Notes under the pieces: model-generated
The model's database searches: none
Seen by the model: the letters and a program-made list of their open reading frames with translations, nothing else
Told to the model about the DNA's origin: nothing
Assembly (NCBI GenBank): GCA_964496475.1
Contig: CAZBZS010000002.1
Coordinates: forward strand, 1 to 64,000
DNA length: 64,000 nt
Direction: 5' to 3'
Origin: JASLPR01 sp964496475
GTDB taxonomy: Bacteria > Chloroflexota > UBA11872 > VXNJ01
Position numbers and translations under genes: made by a program
Shown: one piece after another, positions 1 to 9,041 of the stretch
How positions within the stretch are numbered: the first letter of the stretch is position 1
Layout of the letters: each line of letters starts with the position of its first letter

Positions 1-2
1 AT

Positions 3-1211
3 GTGGAGGTCTTGCCTAACGTTGACATGGACATTATGGATGGTGACGTGACCGATCGAGCCGATGTGGAGGAGGCCGTGAGGGGGTGTGAACGCGTGTT
101 TCACCTCGCCGGTTTATTTAAGGACACGGCCGAGAGCGAGAGCGTGTTCTTCGACGTGAATGTCGGTGGTACCGTCAACATAATGCAGGCGGCGTTGGAC
201 CACAGCGTAGAGAAAGTCGTCGTGGTCAGTAGTGCGAGCACCATTGGCGAGGGCCGGGGCGAGACAGGAACCGAAGAAACCGAACATCGTGGCTATTTCA
301 TGTCACCGTATGAGCGCTCCAAATGGGAGGCCGAGCAGTTCGTGGCCGAATTCGTGGCAAAAGGGGTGCCGGCGGTGATCGTAAACCCGAGTCTCGTTTA
401 CGGCCCGGGCGACAGCGAACACAACGGTGGCCGTCTGACGGGACTCTTGAACGGCGTTATAACGGCCAGCGTGGATGCACCGGCGGCCTACGTCTTCGTG
501 GACGACCTGATCAGGGGGATACTGGCCGCAGACGAGATCGGCCGTCCGGGAGAGCGCTATTTGCTGAGCGGCACAAATACGACCCGGATCGAGTTCTTGC
601 GCACGGCGGCGGCGATCGCGGGGGTCGATCCAGCGTTGCGGGTCGCGGCTCCCTGGCAGCTCAAGTTCTTTCTCTGGCTTGAAGCGTTCCGCGGACGATT
701 TGGAAAGCGGGCGCCACTTCTAACGCGCAGTGCGGTAGAGAGCGCGCTGCACGGAGCGCGTTACGATTCCGCCAAGGCTGAGAGCGAATTCGGGCTGGAG
801 TTCACAGCCCTAGAGGAGGGCCTCGATGAGACGATCGAATGGTTGTACCAGGAAGGCAAGATTGAACTATCCGATGACGTTCTGCCAGATGACGACGATG
901 GGGTTAGCGATGGCGATGCCGGGGTAGTGGATGATGACGGTTGGGAAGTGGTTGAGCTAGAGGACGGTGAACCGCTACCGGATCACGACGACGAGTGGGA
1001 GTGGGAAGAAGAGGAGGACGAGGACGAGACGGAGGGCGAAGACGTTGTCGCCGAGGCGGATGAGTCTGGCTGGGAGTGGGTCGAAGCCGGCGATGAGAAA
1101 CCGCTACCCAAGGATGACGACGAGTGGGAGTGGGAGGAAGTAGATGATGACGAAGCAGATTCCCCGCCAGAGTCGGACGGCGCCGATCGAAATGGAAGTC
1201 GCAGCCGTTGA
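3..1211 (+). CDS. NAD-dependent epimerase/dehydratase (SDR), 5' partial, with acidic Trp-rich tail
   Basis: Extended short-chain dehydrogenase fold. The reading frame is open at the window edge and the first visible residues already lie after the usual GxxGxxG nucleotide-binding loop, so about 40-50 N-terminal residues are missing. The catalytic Tyr and Lys are in SPYERSK (about residues 103 and 107), after an SSAST strand. Families of this type act on nucleotide sugars or hydroxysteroid-like substrates; the substrate cannot be read here. The SDR part ends near residue 285. A roughly 115-residue tail of Asp, Glu and Trp follows, containing two related units (about 930-1028 and 1060-1155), each carrying a Pro-Leu-Pro and a DDEWEWEE core. 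The tail is not part of the normal family and its role is unknown. Confidence 0.85.
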   Translation: MEVLPNVDMDIMDGDVTDRADVEEAVRGCERVFHLAGLFKDTAESESVFFDVNVGGTVNIMQAALDHSVEKVVVVSSASTIGEGRGETGTEETEHRGYFMSPYERSKWEAEQFVAEFVAKGVPAVIVNPSLVYGPGDSEHNGGRLTGLLNGVITASVDAPAAYVFVDDLIRGILAADEIGRPGERYLLSGTNTTRIEFLRTAAAIAGVDPALRVAAPWQLKFFLWLEAFRGRFGKRAPLLTRSAVESALHGARYDSAKAESEFGLEFTALEEGLDETIEWLYQEGKIELSDDVLPDDDDGVSDGDAGVVDDDGWEVVELEDGEPLPDHDDEWEWEEEEDEDETEGEDVVAEADESGWEWVEAGDEKPLPKDDDEWEWEEVDDDEADSPPESDGADRNGSRSR

Positions 1212-1337
1212 CGGTCGTTGCCGGGCACTGATTGTGTAAAGATCGGATTGGCGGAGGTCGGACGCTACACTTGCGCTCCTGCCGAGGCGGCTCGCGCAGG
1301 TGAAGACGTTTATCGAATTACGAGTGAGAAATATCCA

Positions 1338-2660
1338 ATGCCGGGGACCTCTGACAGATCGACGATAGGGGTAGGGCTTCTGGGGCTGGGGACGATAGGT
1401 TCCGGGGTGATGACGACGCTGGCTGAACAATCCGTGCGGCTGAAGAAGCGGCTCGGACGCGAGATCGTTGTACGGCGAGTGTTGGTACGGGACTTGGAAA
1501 AGCGGCGATCGGTGGAAGTCGACGCCAGCGTTCTGACAACTGACGCGGCAGACGTGCTCGAGGCCACTGATATTGATGTCGTTGTCGAGCTGATCGGGGG
1601 CATCGAGCCAGCCCGGGAGTACATGGAGTCGGCGCTGCGTAACGGCAAGCACCTGGTGACGGCTAACAAGGACGTGATGGCCAATCACGGAGTAGCGTTG
1701 CTAGGCTTGGCGGGCGCGATGAATCTGGATCTGTTCTTCGAGGCGAGCGTAGGCGGCGGGATACCGCTTATCGGACCGTTTCGGCAGGACCTGGCGGCCA
1801 ACGAAATCACCGAGATCCACGCGATCATCAACGGCACCACCAACTACATCCTTACACGCATGGATCAGGATGGCACCCCATACGAAACCGCTTTGCGGGA
1901 GGCGCAGGAGCTCGGTTACGCCGAACCCGATCCGGCCAACGACGTGGAAGGGCACGACGCCGCTTACAAGCTTGGAATCCTGGCCAGCCTGGCTTTTGGT
2001 GTGCAGGTCCATCCGGACGACATTTACCGGCAGGGAATTGGCGAGCTTGGCGCCATTGATTTCGTGCACGCTCGTAACCTGGGATACGCCATCAAGCTAC
2101 TGGCGATTGGCAAGGCCGGGCCGGATGGGGTCGAGGTGCGTGTCCACCCAACGTTGGTGACCCGCGATTTCATCCTCAGCCAGGTCAGTGGCGTCGAGAA
2201 CGCGGTACGGATTCGAGGGGACCTGCTCGGCCATGCGGTGTTCGCGGGACGGGGAGCTGGTCCGAAACCGACGGCGAGTGCGATTGTGGCCGATCTCATC
2301 GACCTTGCCCACAACCTGAATGCCGGGGTTCACGCGCGGGTACCGATACGATTCGACAGCGGTCTTCCGGTCATGCCGATGGGTGATATACGGAGCCGTT
2401 ACTACCTGAGACTCTGGGTCGCCGACCAGCCTGGAGTGCTGGCGCAAATCGGTCGAATATTCGGCGACACCGGTATCAGCATCGCCGGTTTGGATCAAAA
2501 GGAAGTCGATGCAAGTCATGGGGCGGCGGAACTTGTCATTCTCACTCACGAGGCTGTGGAGGCGAACATGCAGGACGCCCTCCTCCAGATGAAGTCGATC
2601 GATGTTGTGAACCGCATCGAGGCGTTCCTGCGAGTTGAAGATCTCGAGGACGAGGAGTGA
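1338..2660 (+). CDS. hom: Homoserine dehydrogenase with C-terminal ACT domain
   Basis: Reduces aspartate semialdehyde to homoserine, the branch point to threonine and methionine. The N-terminal Rossmann motif is GLLGLGTIGSGV, the substrate domain has NGTTNYILTRM, and the family signature GYAEPDPANDVEGHDAA is intact. The last ~85 residues (RLWVADQPGVLAQIGRIFGD onward) form an ACT domain, which in this family usually gives feedback control by threonine. The ATG at 1338 gives 440 residues, normal for the family; a further 40 upstream codons are open but do not look like the family. Its stop overlaps the GTG start of thrC, so the two are translationally coupled. Confidence 0.93.
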   Translation: MPGTSDRSTIGVGLLGLGTIGSGVMTTLAEQSVRLKKRLGREIVVRRVLVRDLEKRRSVEVDASVLTTDAADVLEATDIDVVVELIGGIEPAREYMESALRNGKHLVTANKDVMANHGVALLGLAGAMNLDLFFEASVGGGIPLIGPFRQDLAANEITEIHAIINGTTNYILTRMDQDGTPYETALREAQELGYAEPDPANDVEGHDAAYKLGILASLAFGVQVHPDDIYRQGIGELGAIDFVHARNLGYAIKLLAIGKAGPDGVEVRVHPTLVTRDFILSQVSGVENAVRIRGDLLGHAVFAGRGAGPKPTASAIVADLIDLAHNLNAGVHARVPIRFDSGLPVMPMGDIRSRYYLRLWVADQPGVLAQIGRIFGDTGISIAGLDQKEVDASHGAAELVILTHEAVEANMQDALLQMKSIDVVNRIEAFLRVEDLEDEE

Positions 2661-3730
2661 GGGCTGAGGCTGCCAGTTCCCCGGCCCGGGTGGGCGTATT
2701 GCGCCGCTATGCCGAGCTTCTGCCCGTAACTGCGGACACACCGCTGATTTCGCTCGGGGAAGGCGATACCCCGTTGGTCCGTTCGCCGTCGCTCCAAAAA
2801 AGGACGGGCGCTGACGAGGTGTGGCTGAAATACGAGGGCGCCAACCCTACCGGCTCGTTCAAAGACCGGGGAATGGTTATGGCTGTCGCGAAGTCACTTG
2901 AGGAAGGGGCGCACACGGCAATTTGTGCGTCGACAGGCAATACATCAGCTGCGGCGGCGGCGTACTCTGCCCGTGCGGGTATACGTTGCGTCGTGCTCGT
3001 GTCGGAGCAGATCGCGGCCGGGAAGATGGCCCAGGCCCAGATGTACGGGGCTGATGTGGTCGTGCTGGAAGCCAATTTCGACGAGCGGCTTCAGCTCGCT
3101 AAGGACCTGGCCGCGATGTCGTCTGGAATCGTGCATGTCAACTCGGTGAACCCCTATCGGCTGGAAGGCCAGAAGACGGCGGCGTTTGAAGTTTGCGACG
3201 TTCTTGGCGACGCACCGGATGAGCTGTACATCCCGGTGGGAAACGCCGGGAATATATTCGCTTACTGGACTGGATTCAGAGCCTACGTGGACATCGGACG
3301 GGCAAAGAGGAAGCCGGCCATGCGAGGCTTTCAAGCAGAGGGCGCCGCGGCCATTGTGCAAGGGCATGCGATCGCCGACCCGAGAACGGTTGCGTCTGCG
3401 CTGGAGATCGGAAATCCTGAAAACTGGTCGAAGGCCACGGGTGCCCGCGACGAGTCCGGGGGCAGCATAGAATCCGTGTCCGACGAGCAGATCCTGGAGG
3501 CTTACCGTGAGCTCGCGCTAGAAGGAATATTCTGCGAGCCCGCTTCCGGGGCGGCAGTGGCGGGACTGCTGGAGCGGGCGCGGCGAGGATTGGTGAAGAG
3601 TGGAAGTTCGATCGTTTGCGTGTTGACGGGGTCCGGCTTGAAAGATCCCGACCGCGCGCTGACCCAGTCGAAACCCAGAATCGAGGTTCAGGCGCAGGTT
3701 GAAGCTATCGCCGGCACGCTCGGATGGTAG
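2657..3730 (+). CDS. thrC: Threonine synthase (canonical copy)
   Basis: PLP enzyme of fold type II that converts O-phosphohomoserine to threonine. The PLP lysine is in NPTGSFKDRG (Lys69), followed by the phosphate loop STGNTSAAAAAY and a C-terminal LTGSGLKDPD motif. It starts with GTG in a GTGA overlap with the hom stop, so hom and thrC form an operon for threonine. At 357 residues it has the usual length and lacks the zinc-ribbon N-terminus seen in the second homolog at 52261-53592. A canonical copy next to hom suggests that the second homolog does something else. Confidence 0.92.
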   Translation: MRAEAASSPARVGVLRRYAELLPVTADTPLISLGEGDTPLVRSPSLQKRTGADEVWLKYEGANPTGSFKDRGMVMAVAKSLEEGAHTAICASTGNTSAAAAAYSARAGIRCVVLVSEQIAAGKMAQAQMYGADVVVLEANFDERLQLAKDLAAMSSGIVHVNSVNPYRLEGQKTAAFEVCDVLGDAPDELYIPVGNAGNIFAYWTGFRAYVDIGRAKRKPAMRGFQAEGAAAIVQGHAIADPRTVASALEIGNPENWSKATGARDESGGSIESVSDEQILEAYRELALEGIFCEPASGAAVAGLLERARRGLVKSGSSIVCVLTGSGLKDPDRALTQSKPRIEVQAQVEAIAGTLGW

Positions 3731-3736
3731 GCGAGG

Positions 3737-4084
3737 CTAGTCCTCGAGGTTCTTGAACGCCGCCTCGATATCGGCCTGAAGGCGACGATTATTCGCATGG
3801 ACGGCACGACCAACCGCTTCCGTGACAGCGTCGATTTGCGGCCCGTCCATTCCTTCCCGAGCCTTCAATACGGCGCGAAGGTTGGCCTCAATTTCTTCTC
3901 GGCTGAGCCCGATCTCGATCGCGTCCTCTACGACGGGTGGGGTCGCATGCAGCTCTTCAAATTCGATGTGCATGCAGACGCTGCAGGGCTTGACCATCTC
4001 GCCCCCCGGCACGATGTACAGATGTGCGCACCGGGAGCAGCGCAGCTCCGTGTCCTGCTCGAACCGCCGTCCGATTGTTGGCAT
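3737..4084 (-). CDS. Small zinc-ribbon protein of unknown function
   Basis: Not recognised as a named family. About 115 residues. The N-terminal third carries CSRC and CSVC about 20 residues apart, a typical zinc-ribbon knuckle pair. The rest is predicted helical and charged (ending near IEAAFKNLED). The start is set at the ATG preceded by GGAGG at a good distance; an upstream in-frame ATG would place that ribosome-binding site inside the coding region. It converges on thrC with a 6-bp gap. It might bind nucleic acid or protein through the ribbon, but nothing in the context fixes a role. Confidence 0.7.
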   Translation of the reverse strand: MPTIGRRFEQDTELRCSRCAHLYIVPGGEMVKPCSVCMHIEFEELHATPPVVEDAIEIGLSREEIEANLRAVLKAREGMDGPQIDAVTEAVGRAVHANNRRLQADIEAAFKNLED

Positions 4085-4463
4085 CTTTGAACCCTCCGCC
4101 GCCAATGTAGCACCGAGCCGTCCTTAATCGATCGGAATTTACTCTGCTCTCCGGCCCGTAATTGTCGCGCTATTGGTGACGCAGTTCCCACCCGAGTAGC
4201 GGCAGCATTTGTTGATGGAAACCGACCGTGCCACCGAGAACAAGACGGTGCGACGGCTCGTATACGCGGACATGCTGGAAATTTAGCCCCCCGCCTTCCC
4301 CACCCCGCCGTCCACCTCTTTTTCACCACTTTCCTCCCCCTGACGTATGGAGCGGTACAGCCGGCTTGCACCCCATGGCGGTAATACTGTACAAATCTAC
4401 CCGCCCGAATACCGCTCTCCGCCGTAGAATGAGGGCCGAGCGGCGCAAAATCTATCCATTTAC
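4085..4463. other. Intergenic region at the left base-composition boundary
   Basis: No credible gene on either strand. It separates the minus-strand zinc-ribbon gene from the plus-strand heme operon, so promoters for both should lie here. TTGCAC at 4366 and TACAAA at 4390 (18-bp spacer) is a possible but weak promoter for the heme operon. The plus strand changes from G-rich to C-rich across this region. Confidence 0.5.
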
Positions 4464-5582
4464 ATGCAAATGTCGACCAATAACTTAAAGATTCCTGAAT
4501 TGCCCGCCGTCGGTCGGCAGTACGTCCGCTTCGCCTTCTACAAGCTGGATTCCCCCTGGCGGCGACTCGACCCCGACGAGCGCGCCGACCAGAAACGCGC
4601 CCTCGTCACCGCGATCAGTTCCATCCAGCGCCGCATGATCGTCCGACCCTACAGCCTCATCGGCACCCGCGCCGACACCGAGTTCCTCCTCTGGCAGATC
4701 GCCGAGAGCCCCGACGCCTTCCAGGACGTCGCCACCACCGTCGCCTCCACCAGGATGGGCTCCTATCTCACCCTTGTCCAGTCCCTCTTCTCCCAGACCA
4801 AGCGCTCCGTCTACGACATCGGTCCCCTTCAGGACCAGGCCGACGAGCAGTTGGTCGTCGAGCCCTCCGAAGCCCGCTACCTCTTCGTTTATCCCTTCGT
4901 AAAAACCCGAAACTGGTACCGCCTCCCGCACGACGAACGCCAGACCCTCATGAACGAGCACATCCGCGTCGGCCGCAAGTACCCCAGCATCAGGCTCAAC
5001 ACCACCTACTGCTTCGGCCTCGACGACTACGAGTTCATCGTCGCTTTCGAGACCGACGAGCCCTCCGATTTCCTCGATCTCGTCCAGGAGTTGCGCGAAA
5101 CCGAGACCAGCAGCTTCACTCTCAGTGACACCCCCCTCTACACCGCCACCAGCATGGGATTGGCCGAGGCTCTCGACACCCTCGCCGGCCCTCCCATCGC
5201 ACACGAGTACGAGTCCCGGGCCGAAGGCAATGAATGGATTGAAGTTTGCTCCGTCGCGGATTTGGCCCCCGGCTGCCGCCGTGTCGTCGTCGCCAACAAC
5301 CGCCAGGTCGTCGTCGTCAACGCCGCCGGTGAGTTTTTCGGCATTTCCAACCGTTGCTCGCACGCCCGCGGTCCTCTGGGCGAAGGCGATCTCAACATCG
5401 ACGGCGACCGTTGCACCCTGGCCTGCCCCTGGCATCACGCCATTTTCGACCTCTCCACCGGCGAAGTCGTCAAGGGCATCGCCTCTGCTCCCGTCGAGAT
5501 CTACCCCATCGAAATCAGCGACGATGTCATCCACGTCGCCTCCCACCCCGCCCCCCGCGCTCTTGTCAGAGCCGCCCGATGA
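4464..5582 (+). CDS. hemQ: HemQ-type coproheme decarboxylase fused to a Rieske [2Fe-2S] domain
   Basis: Residues 1 to about 245 match the chlorite-dismutase superfamily, HemQ/ChdC branch, which oxidatively decarboxylates coproheme to heme b. Visible key positions are Tyr143 in YPFVK (family catalytic Tyr) and His166 in MNEHIRVGRKY (proximal heme ligand). Residues about 255-360 form a Rieske ferredoxin domain with Cys298-x-His300 and Cys321-x2-His324. Stand-alone HemQ proteins are about 250 residues, so the extra 110 are a real fusion and no stop separates them. It is the first gene of an operon whose later genes supply its substrate. Its stop overlaps the hemH start by 4 bases. A Rieske centre could supply or remove electrons during the peroxide-dependent reaction; that is inference. 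Confidence 0.88.
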   Translation: MQMSTNNLKIPELPAVGRQYVRFAFYKLDSPWRRLDPDERADQKRALVTAISSIQRRMIVRPYSLIGTRADTEFLLWQIAESPDAFQDVATTVASTRMGSYLTLVQSLFSQTKRSVYDIGPLQDQADEQLVVEPSEARYLFVYPFVKTRNWYRLPHDERQTLMNEHIRVGRKYPSIRLNTTYCFGLDDYEFIVAFETDEPSDFLDLVQELRETETSSFTLSDTPLYTATSMGLAEALDTLAGPPIAHEYESRAEGNEWIEVCSVADLAPGCRRVVVANNRQVVVVNAAGEFFGISNRCSHARGPLGEGDLNIDGDRCTLACPWHHAIFDLSTGEVVKGIASAPVEIYPIEISDDVIHVASHPAPRALVRAAR

Positions 5583-6634
5583 GCTCCGCCGCTACCCACC
5601 CCGCCCCCACCGCCGCCGTGACCGGCATCCACTACGACGCTCTCCTCATCGTCTCCTTCGGCGGACCCGAGGGCATGGCCGACGTCGAACCTTTTCTGCG
5701 CAATGTCCTTCGCGGCCGCAACGTCCCTTCTGAGCGGGTGCGCGAGGTCGCCGCGCACTACGAGCAGTTCGGTGGCGTCAGTCCGATCAACGGACACAAT
5801 CGCGCCCTCATCTCCGCCCTCCGTGACGACCTGCGCGATTTCGACCTCGACCTTCCCATCTACTGGGGCAACCGCAACTGGCATCCCACCCTCCCCGACA
5901 CCCTCGCGCAGATGGCCTCCGACGGAATCCGCTGCGCTCTCGCCTTCTTCACCTCCGCCTACGGCTCCTACTCCGGTTGCCGCCAGTACCTGGAGAACAT
6001 CGAAGCCGCCCGCCAGCAGGCAGGCCCCAACGCACCTGAAGTCCACCGACTCCGCGCCTTCTTCAATCATCCGGGCTTTATCGGACCCAACATCGAGCTG
6101 GTGCGCGAAGCCTTCGACGCCATTCCGTCGGACCGCCGCTCTGATGCCCGCCTGGTATTCACCGCCCACAGCATTCCCCTCGGCATGGCCGCTTCCAGTC
6201 CATACGAATCCCAGCTTCGCGAAACCTCCTCTCTCGTCTCCGCCGGAGTGGGTATCGATGCCTGGGACCTCGTCTACCAGAGTCGCAGCGGCCCTCCCTC
6301 CCAGCCTTGGCTCGAACCCGACATCAACGATCATCTCCGCGCCCTTGCCGCCACCGGCGTTCGCGACGTGATCCTCTCCCCCATCGGATTTCTTTCCAAT
6401 CATATGGAGGTCCTCTTCGACCTGGACACTGAGGCTCGCGCCCTCGAGAGCGAACTTGAACTCAACCTCGTCCGTGCCGGCACCGTCGGCACCCACCCCG
6501 ATTTCATTAAAATGATCTGTGAACTCGTGATCGAGCGCCAATCGCCGGAAACTTCGCGCCGTTCTCTCGGGATCATGGGGCCGGCTGCCGACATCTGTGC
6601 CGACACCTGCTGCGTACCCGTGGCCCGGCCCTGA
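5579..6634 (+). CDS. hemH: Ferrochelatase / coproporphyrin ferrochelatase
   Basis: Inserts Fe2+ into the porphyrin. The family blocks GVSPINGHN, FTSAYGSYSGC, FTAHSIP (with the metal-site His) and GFLSNHMEVLFD are present. With HemQ and a HemY-type oxidase in the same operon, the substrate is more likely coproporphyrin III than protoporphyrin IX. Cys134 and the C-terminal Cys340, Cys344 and Cys345 resemble the four ligands of the [2Fe-2S] cluster described in actinobacterial ferrochelatases. The ATG lies in an ATGA overlap with hemQ and gives 351 residues; longer in-frame extensions into hemQ are not family-like. Confidence 0.92.
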   Translation: MSSAATHPAPTAAVTGIHYDALLIVSFGGPEGMADVEPFLRNVLRGRNVPSERVREVAAHYEQFGGVSPINGHNRALISALRDDLRDFDLDLPIYWGNRNWHPTLPDTLAQMASDGIRCALAFFTSAYGSYSGCRQYLENIEAARQQAGPNAPEVHRLRAFFNHPGFIGPNIELVREAFDAIPSDRRSDARLVFTAHSIPLGMAASSPYESQLRETSSLVSAGVGIDAWDLVYQSRSGPPSQPWLEPDINDHLRALAATGVRDVILSPIGFLSNHMEVLFDLDTEARALESELELNLVRAGTVGTHPDFIKMICELVIERQSPETSRRSLGIMGPAADICADTCCVPVARP

Positions 6635-7953
6635 TGAGCTCCCCATTGCGCGTAGGCCCCGGCGAGCCTTTGTCCATCATCCTCATTGGCATCAGCCATC
6701 GCACCGCCCCGATCGAACTCCGCGAAAAGCTCGCCCTCCTCGCCCACGAGCAGGAGACTCTCCTTAGCGCACTCACCGCCGAAGATGCCCACGAGGCCGT
6801 TCTCGTCTCCACCTGCAACCGGCTTGAGCTATACGCCGTCGCCGCCGACCCCGGACTCCTGGCCGACCGCGTCACCGCCCTCATCTCCCGTATGCGCGGC
6901 ATCGATCCCGCCCCCATCCGCGACGCCATCTGCCTCAGCATCGAGCGCTACGCCGTCCGCCATCTCCAGCGCGTCGCCTGCGGGCTCGACTCCATGGTTC
7001 TCGGCGAACCTCACATCCTCGGCCAGGTGTCCAACGCCGTCGCTGCCGCCCGCTCCGTCGGAGCCGCCCGCACCATCCTCTCTCGTCTCTTCGACAGCGC
7101 CCTGCACACCGGCAAACGCGCCCGCCGCGAGACCGAGATCGGCGGTCACACCGTCTCCATTGCCCATGCCGGCGCCCTGCTTGCCAACCAGCATCTCGGC
7201 GACTTTGAAAATCTCGACGCCGTCGTCGTCGGTGCCGGCGAAATGGCCGCCGCTGCCGTCCATGCCCTCCACGTCCGCGGCCTCTCCCGCATCACCGTGC
7301 TCAGTCGCACCTTCCAGCGAGCCACCGACCTCGCCGCCCGATTCGGCGCCGAGGCAAGGCTCTGGGACCAACTTGAAACGGCCATCGCCGGCGCCGACAT
7401 CCTCGTCACCGCCACCAGCGCCCCCGATCCTGTCATCAGCCAGGCTCTCGTGTCCGCCGCCATGACCGAGCGCCCCGACCGCCCCCTCCTCTGCATGGAC
7501 ATCGCCCTTCCCCGCGATGTAGACCCGCGAGTCCGCGAGCTCCCCGGCGTTTCCCTCCTCGACATCGACGCCCTCCAGGATGTCGTCGACGGCACCATCG
7601 CCCATCGCCAGTCTCAGGTACCCGAAGTCGAGCGCATCGTCAGCGAAGAGATGGCCGGATTCGAAGCTTGGCTACGCGTCCGTCAGGCCGCGCCGATGAT
7701 TTCCCGCATGCGCCGCCGCGTCGAGGACATCGGACGGGGCGAACTCGAAAAAGCCGTCAGTCGCCTCGGCGATCTCGACGGTCGCGAACGTCTCGTCATG
7801 GAGCGCATGGTCCACAGCATCGTCCAGAAAGTGCTCCATGAACCCACCGTCGTCCTGCGCGAGCACGTCGTCAACGATGAAGACCCCCAGTACCCTTGGT
7901 ATCTCCGCGAACTCCACGACGCCAAGCTTCCCTCCGGCAACGACAAGCCCTGA
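6634..7953 (+). CDS. hemA: Glutamyl-tRNA reductase
   Basis: Reduces glutamyl-tRNA(Glu) to glutamate-1-semialdehyde, the first committed step of C5-pathway heme synthesis. The N-terminal catalytic domain has GISHRTAPIELREKL and STCNRLELY with the nucleophilic Cys. GLDSMVLGEPHILGQV follows, then an NADPH-binding Rossmann domain and a C-terminal dimerisation helix. 439 residues is normal. The start overlaps the hemH stop in TGATG, so translation is coupled. Finding the first pathway enzyme amid late-pathway genes indicates one operon for flux control. hemL, hemB, hemC and hemD are not in this window. Confidence 0.94.
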   Translation: MSSPLRVGPGEPLSIILIGISHRTAPIELREKLALLAHEQETLLSALTAEDAHEAVLVSTCNRLELYAVAADPGLLADRVTALISRMRGIDPAPIRDAICLSIERYAVRHLQRVACGLDSMVLGEPHILGQVSNAVAAARSVGAARTILSRLFDSALHTGKRARRETEIGGHTVSIAHAGALLANQHLGDFENLDAVVVGAGEMAAAAVHALHVRGLSRITVLSRTFQRATDLAARFGAEARLWDQLETAIAGADILVTATSAPDPVISQALVSAAMTERPDRPLLCMDIALPRDVDPRVRELPGVSLLDIDALQDVVDGTIAHRQSQVPEVERIVSEEMAGFEAWLRVRQAAPMISRMRRRVEDIGRGELEKAVSRLGDLDGRERLVMERMVHSIVQKVLHEPTVVLREHVVNDEDPQYPWYLRELHDAKLPSGNDKP

Positions 7954-9041
7954 TGACCCCCGCCGGAGGCGTCGACGGATCGCCTTCCGCTGTATCCGAA
8001 AGCAACTTCCTGCGCGCCTGCCGCCGTATCCCCGCCACCGCCACTCCCATCTGGCTGATGCGCCAGGCCGGCCGTCACATGGCCGCCTACCAGCGCCTGC
8101 GCGAACAGCACTCCTTCATCCACCTCCTCGCCACCCCGGAGCTCGCCTGCGAAATCACCCTCCAGCCCGTCGATCGCTACGGCCTCGACGCCGGCATCAT
8201 CTTCGCCGACATCCTCACCCCCCTCCAGGACATGGGCCTCCCCCTTGAGTACATAGATAAAAAGGGTCCCGTGCTCGCCCGGCCCATCGAGTCCCGTGGC
8301 GACATCGACAACCTGCACGTCCCCGAGCCAGACTCCATCACCCCCTACTCCCTCGACGCCATCCGTCTCGCCTCCCGAGAATTGCACAACCGCAACCTGC
8401 CCCTCATCGGTTTCGCCGGCGGGCCTTTCACCCTCGCCTCCTACGCCGTAGAAGGCGGTTCCAGCCGCGATCAGCTGAAGGTCAAGCGCCTCATGATGAG
8501 CGAACCCGACATCTGGCACGGCCTCATGACCGTGCTTTCCGAACTCGTCGGCAACTCCCTCCTCGCCCAGGCCGCGGCCGGCGCCGACGCCCTTCAGCTA
8601 TTCGATAGCTGGGCCGGCATCCTCTCTCCCGCCGACTATGCCGAGCTCGTACTCCCCCACACCAAACGCGCTCTCAAAATAGCCTCCGCCGCAGGCCTGC
8701 CCCTCATTCAATTCGGTACCGACACCGCCGGCATTCTCGATCTCATGAGCACCGCCGGCGTCGATGTCGTCGGCGTCGATTGGCGCATCGATCTCCTCCG
8801 CGCCTGGAAGCTCGTCGGCCCTGAGTACGCCGTCCAGGGCAATCTCGACCCCGCCGCTCTCTTGGCCCCTACCGACCAGATGCTCGCCCGCGCGAAATCC
8901 CTTCTCGATAACGTCGCCGGCCGCCCCGGTCACATCTTCAATCTCGGCCACGGCGTCCCCCCCAACGCCACCGAAGACAGCGTCGCCCGGCTCGTCGATT
9001 TCGTCCACGAACACTCGGCCGTGCCCGTCCCCAATGACTGA
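7953..9041 (+). CDS. hemE: Uroporphyrinogen III decarboxylase
   Basis: Removes four carboxyl groups from uroporphyrinogen III to give coproporphyrinogen III. Family motifs are PIWLMRQAGRHM near the N-terminus, GFAGGPFTLASY and FDSWAG in the barrel, and a C-terminal FNLGHGVPPNATED. The ATG overlaps the hemA stop (TGATG) and gives 362 residues, the normal size. Its product is the substrate of the HemY-type oxidase encoded immediately downstream, with an 8-base overlap. Confidence 0.94.
   Translation: MTPAGGVDGSPSAVSESNFLRACRRIPATATPIWLMRQAGRHMAAYQRLREQHSFIHLLATPELACEITLQPVDRYGLDAGIIFADILTPLQDMGLPLEYIDKKGPVLARPIESRGDIDNLHVPEPDSITPYSLDAIRLASRELHNRNLPLIGFAGGPFTLASYAVEGGSSRDQLKVKRLMMSEPDIWHGLMTVLSELVGNSLLAQAAAGADALQLFDSWAGILSPADYAELVLPHTKRALKIASAAGLPLIQFGTDTAGILDLMSTAGVDVVGVDWRIDLLRAWKLVGPEYAVQGNLDPAALLAPTDQMLARAKSLLDNVAGRPGHIFNLGHGVPPNATEDSVARLVDFVHEHSAVPVPND

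Noticed and set aside
1218..1337. Longer N-terminus for homoserine dehydrogenase
   Set aside because: The extra 40 residues do not resemble the family, and the ATG at 1338 directly precedes the Rossmann strand.
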